NCBI GenBank assembly: GCA_004299235.1
Contig: SCQL01000002.1
Span: 1-64,000, forward strand
Reading direction: 5' to 3'
Length of the DNA: 64,000 nucleotides
Source of the DNA: a bacterium
GTDB lineage: Bacteria > Chloroflexota > Dormibacteria > Dormibacterales > Dormibacteraceae
Shown here: piece after piece, positions 61,988-64,000 of the stretch
Layout: every line of letters starts with the position of its first letter
Position numbering within the stretch: the stretch's first letter is position 1
Notes under the pieces: generated by a model
Told to the model about the DNA's origin: nothing
Databases searched by the model: none
The model's input: only the letters and a program-made list of their open reading frames with translations
Made by a program: the position numbers and the translations under genes

Positions 61988-63073
61988 TCAGCAGGGACCC
62001 GTGCCCGCCGGGATGTCCTTGCAGAGGTCGGCCTTCGTGTAGAGGCCGTTCTGGATCAGCACCTGGATGTTGTCCTTGGTGATGGGGACCGTCGGCACGA
62101 AGACCGTGGGGACGTCCACCGCGCCGTTCTTGGTCACCGACTGGAAGAAGTCGGCCGGCGGCTTCTCGCCCTTGATGAGAAACACGCTGAGCTGTGCGGC
62201 ATCGTCCGCGAAGACCGGGATCGGCTGCAGCACCGACATGCCCTGGGTCCCGAGCAGGATGCGCTGAGTACCCGCCAAGGTGGCATCGAGACCCGTCACC
62301 GGCACCTTGCCGGCCAGGTTGTGCTCGCGCAGCGCCGCGATGACCCCGCCTGCCATCCCATCGTTGGCCGAGAGGACGCCCTGCACGTTGTTGCTGGTCT
62401 TGGTGAGGACCTGCTCCATCTCTTCCTGGGCCTTGGCCGGGTCCCAGCCGTCGGTCCACAGGTCGCCGACCAGGTGCCGCTCATTCGAATCGAACAGCGG
62501 CTTCAAGACGCTCATGTAGCCCTTGTTGAAGAGGTGCGCGTTGTTGTCGGTGGGCGAACCGTTGATCAGCGCGATGTTGTCGCCGGTTTTGGTGTGATCC
62601 GCAAGCCACTGGCCCTGGATCTTGCCCACGGCCTCTGAATCCTTGCCGATGAAGTAGTCAAGGTTGGTGTTCTTGATCAGCCGTGAGTAGGCGATCACGG
62701 GGACCTTCTGCTGATGCGCCTCGGTCACGATGCTGGCGGCGGCGACGGCGTCGACCGGAATCACGATCAGAACCTTCGCCCCTTTGGCCAGCGCCGCTTC
62801 GGCCTGCGACTGCTGCTTGCTGGGATCGTTCAGCGCGTTGTAGACGACGACCGTCGTGCTGGGTGAATGCTTCTTGAACGCGGCTATCAGGTTCGGCCGG
62901 TCCTGGCCTTCCCAGCGCGAGGTGGTGTTGTCGGGCAGCAGAAGCGCCACCAGCGACGGGGGGGTGGTGGGAGTGGTTCCGCCCACGGATCCACAGCCGC
63001 CGAGGACGACCGCGGCAGCTAATGCGATGACCCCGATCAGACCACGCCCTAACCGGAGCCTCTTGGGAATCAT
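61988..63073 (-). CDS. Sugar-binding lipoprotein of an ABC transporter (XylF-like)
   Basis: 361 residues. Signal peptide with lipobox VVLGGC (Cys27), then the periplasmic-binding type I fold: VALLLPDNTTSRWEGQDRPN, LNDPSKQQSQAEAALAKGAK with VLIVIPVDAVAAASIV, AYSRLIKNTNLDYFIGKDSE, VQGVLSANDGMAGGVIAALR. These match XylF-type binding proteins. ATG 63073 has GAGGAG 9 bases upstream; the frame is open to 63124. First gene of the transporter transcript. The ligand is not determined: pentose or related polyol is plausible. Confidence 0.9.
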   Translation of the reverse strand: MIPKRLRLGRGLIGVIALAAAVVLGGCGSVGGTTPTTPPSLVALLLPDNTTSRWEGQDRPNLIAAFKKHSPSTTVVVYNALNDPSKQQSQAEAALAKGAKVLIVIPVDAVAAASIVTEAHQQKVPVIAYSRLIKNTNLDYFIGKDSEAVGKIQGQWLADHTKTGDNIALINGSPTDNNAHLFNKGYMSVLKPLFDSNERHLVGDLWTDGWDPAKAQEEMEQVLTKTSNNVQGVLSANDGMAGGVIAALREHNLAGKVPVTGLDATLAGTQRILLGTQGMSVLQPIPVFADDAAQLSVFLIKGEKPPADFFQSVTKNGAVDVPTVFVPTVPITKDNIQVLIQNGLYTKADLCKDIPAGTGPC

Positions 63074-63503
63074 TGAGTTAATCTCCTCCTCAGTCTCTTG
63101 CGGCGACTTCCGCTGGCCAGCCAAAACCTGCTCTAGGCGGGCGAATCAGGTCACCGTAGATCCGGGTGATTCGCGAAATTGTGCGAGCGGCAACAAAATG
63201 ACCGAGGGGCGTGTTTTGCGGCCCTGACGCCGAGCCACCCGCGCCTCGACGAGACGCGGGGCGCGGTGTCGTGACCGACGTCGCCTTACAAGGCGACGAC
63301 CACGGTCGCGTGCACGATCGGCGAGGTGAAGCTCCAGCAGGAGAATGCGACGATCGTCACCGCCGCGGCCGACAATCCCGGCCGCGCTTGAGCCGCGCCG
63401 GATCCGTTCCGGGGCGGCAGGAGCCGGGCATGACCCCTGCCGCCGCCGGCATCAACTTCTACGCGGAGCGGCTGGTATCAGTCCAGGTCATCGTTAGAAC
63501 CCC
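63074..63503. other. Intergenic region upstream of the binding-protein gene
   Basis: No confident gene. A short plus-strand frame ends TIGEVKLQQENATIVTAAAD with a stop near 63390 and could be a scrap. The motif CGCGAAAT at 63172-63179 also occurs before mmsA. The binding-protein promoter should lie in this region. Confidence 0.4.
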
Positions 63504-63935
63504 CTAGCCGGCCGGGTGCCCGGCGGCCTCGCAGGCCTTGACCTTCGCCTTCTCCGAGGAGTCCTCTGTGCGGTCGGCGGCTTTCTCCGACTTGTCCTCG
63601 GCGTGGTCGCCGGCCTTGCTGGCGCGGCCGCTCTTCTCGGAGGTGTCTTCGGTGCGGTCGCCCGCCTTCTCAGAAGCGTCTTCGGTGCGGTCGCCCGCCT
63701 TGCAGGCGTCCTCGGTCTTGGACTCGGCCTTGCTCGATGCGATCGCGCTGACGCAATCGCCGTGGGTGTCGCCCGGACCGTGCGGGCACGTCGTCCGTGC
63801 CGCCAATGAGACGCTGTCGCCGTGCGAATCGGAGTTGCCGTCGCCGGCGGTCGTCGCCGTGCTGGCGAGGGCGGTTCCGGTTCCCAGAACCACGACGGCG
63901 CTCACCCCGAGAATCGCGAGTCGTAACTTGTACAT
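63504..63935 (-). CDS. Secreted, charged-repeat protein
   Basis: 143 residues. A signal peptide (LRLAILGVSAVVVLGTGTAL-ASTA) is followed by a His/Asp/Ser region with three cysteines (TTCPHG, GDCVSA), then a highly charged repeat zone with units like AGDRTEDASEK repeated about five times, ending KACEAAGHPAG. Such a tail is likely disordered or helical. The start has a strong Shine-Dalgarno (GGAGG), preceded by a small GAAGCCAG tandem repeat. No known family. Confidence 0.75.
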   Translation of the reverse strand: MYKLRLAILGVSAVVVLGTGTALASTATTAGDGNSDSHGDSVSLAARTTCPHGPGDTHGDCVSAIASSKAESKTEDACKAGDRTEDASEKAGDRTEDTSEKSGRASKAGDHAEDKSEKAADRTEDSSEKAKVKACEAAGHPAG

Positions 63936-64000
63936 CCGTTGCCTCCTGGCTTCCTGGCTTCGGGCAGGGATACCGCTCCCATCGCCCTCTCCGGCCAGAA

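Overview
The window is a GC-rich (roughly two-thirds G+C by eye), densely packed bacterial chromosome segment. No rRNA, phage structural gene, transposase or CRISPR array is visible. Many genes start at GTG or TTG, neighbours in operons overlap by four bases, and a large share of first-in-operon genes have a TANNNT box only 6-8 bases before the start codon with no Shine-Dalgarno, which points to leaderless transcripts. With the gene content (Lhr helicase, full-length PPK with CYTH-CHAD, a hut operon with HutF, a Paa-type oxygenase) this suits a soil-type bacterium near Actinomycetota, Chloroflexota or Candidatus Dormibacterota. That placement is inference.

1-13.7 kb is mostly housekeeping: a partial DUF222 protein, GH38 alpha-mannosidase and oligoendopeptidase F (minus strand), alpha/beta hydrolase, CcdA, flavin reductase, a 1442-residue Lhr helicase, a VOC protein, and a RelA/SpoT-domain protein coupled to an 85-residue partner.

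13.9-26.2 kb is accessory DNA. It begins at tRNA-Pro(GGG) and holds a 1201-residue lipoprotein (LVIVD propeller plus beta-helix), a possible group II intron 3' remnant, another lipoprotein, a ROK kinase, a TDT-family transporter, VOC proteins and a series of truncated genes (DUF2442, CHRD-like, acetyl-CoA synthetase, TetR, VOC, quinone oxidoreductase). A degenerate copy of the tRNA-Pro 3' end lies at 19.15 kb.

26.2-29.7 kb carries a MerR-controlled drug-efflux-type ABC operon, mntP and an orphan Flp pilin. 29.8-34 kb is a polyphosphate module (ppk, CYTH-CHAD, sixA). 34-39.6 kb is the histidine-utilisation operon hutH-hutU-hutF-hutI. A small membrane protein, zwf, RDD and SRPBCC proteins and an fdhD-containing operon follow to 45.9 kb.

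45.9-48.25 kb (minus strand) is a five-gene Paa-type diiron oxygenase operon in which PaaD is split into a MIP18 protein and a separate zinc-ribbon protein. tRNA-His follows. 48.5-51.9 kb is an overlapping operon of AbiEi, AbiEii, a CcbP-like protein, a helical-repeat protein and a truncated P-loop NTPase. Next come a dihydroorotate-dehydrogenase-like membrane fusion, a partial tRNA-like repeat, a CopG-type protein, a quinone oxidoreductase and a Crp-type regulator.

56-63.1 kb is a catabolic locus: a sugar ABC transporter (ATPase, permease, binding protein; minus strand) surrounds a plus-strand operon for a methylmalonate-semialdehyde-type dehydrogenase, an AA_synth/DUF1185 protein and DhaK-DhaL kinase subunits. 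The window ends with a secreted, charged-repeat protein.
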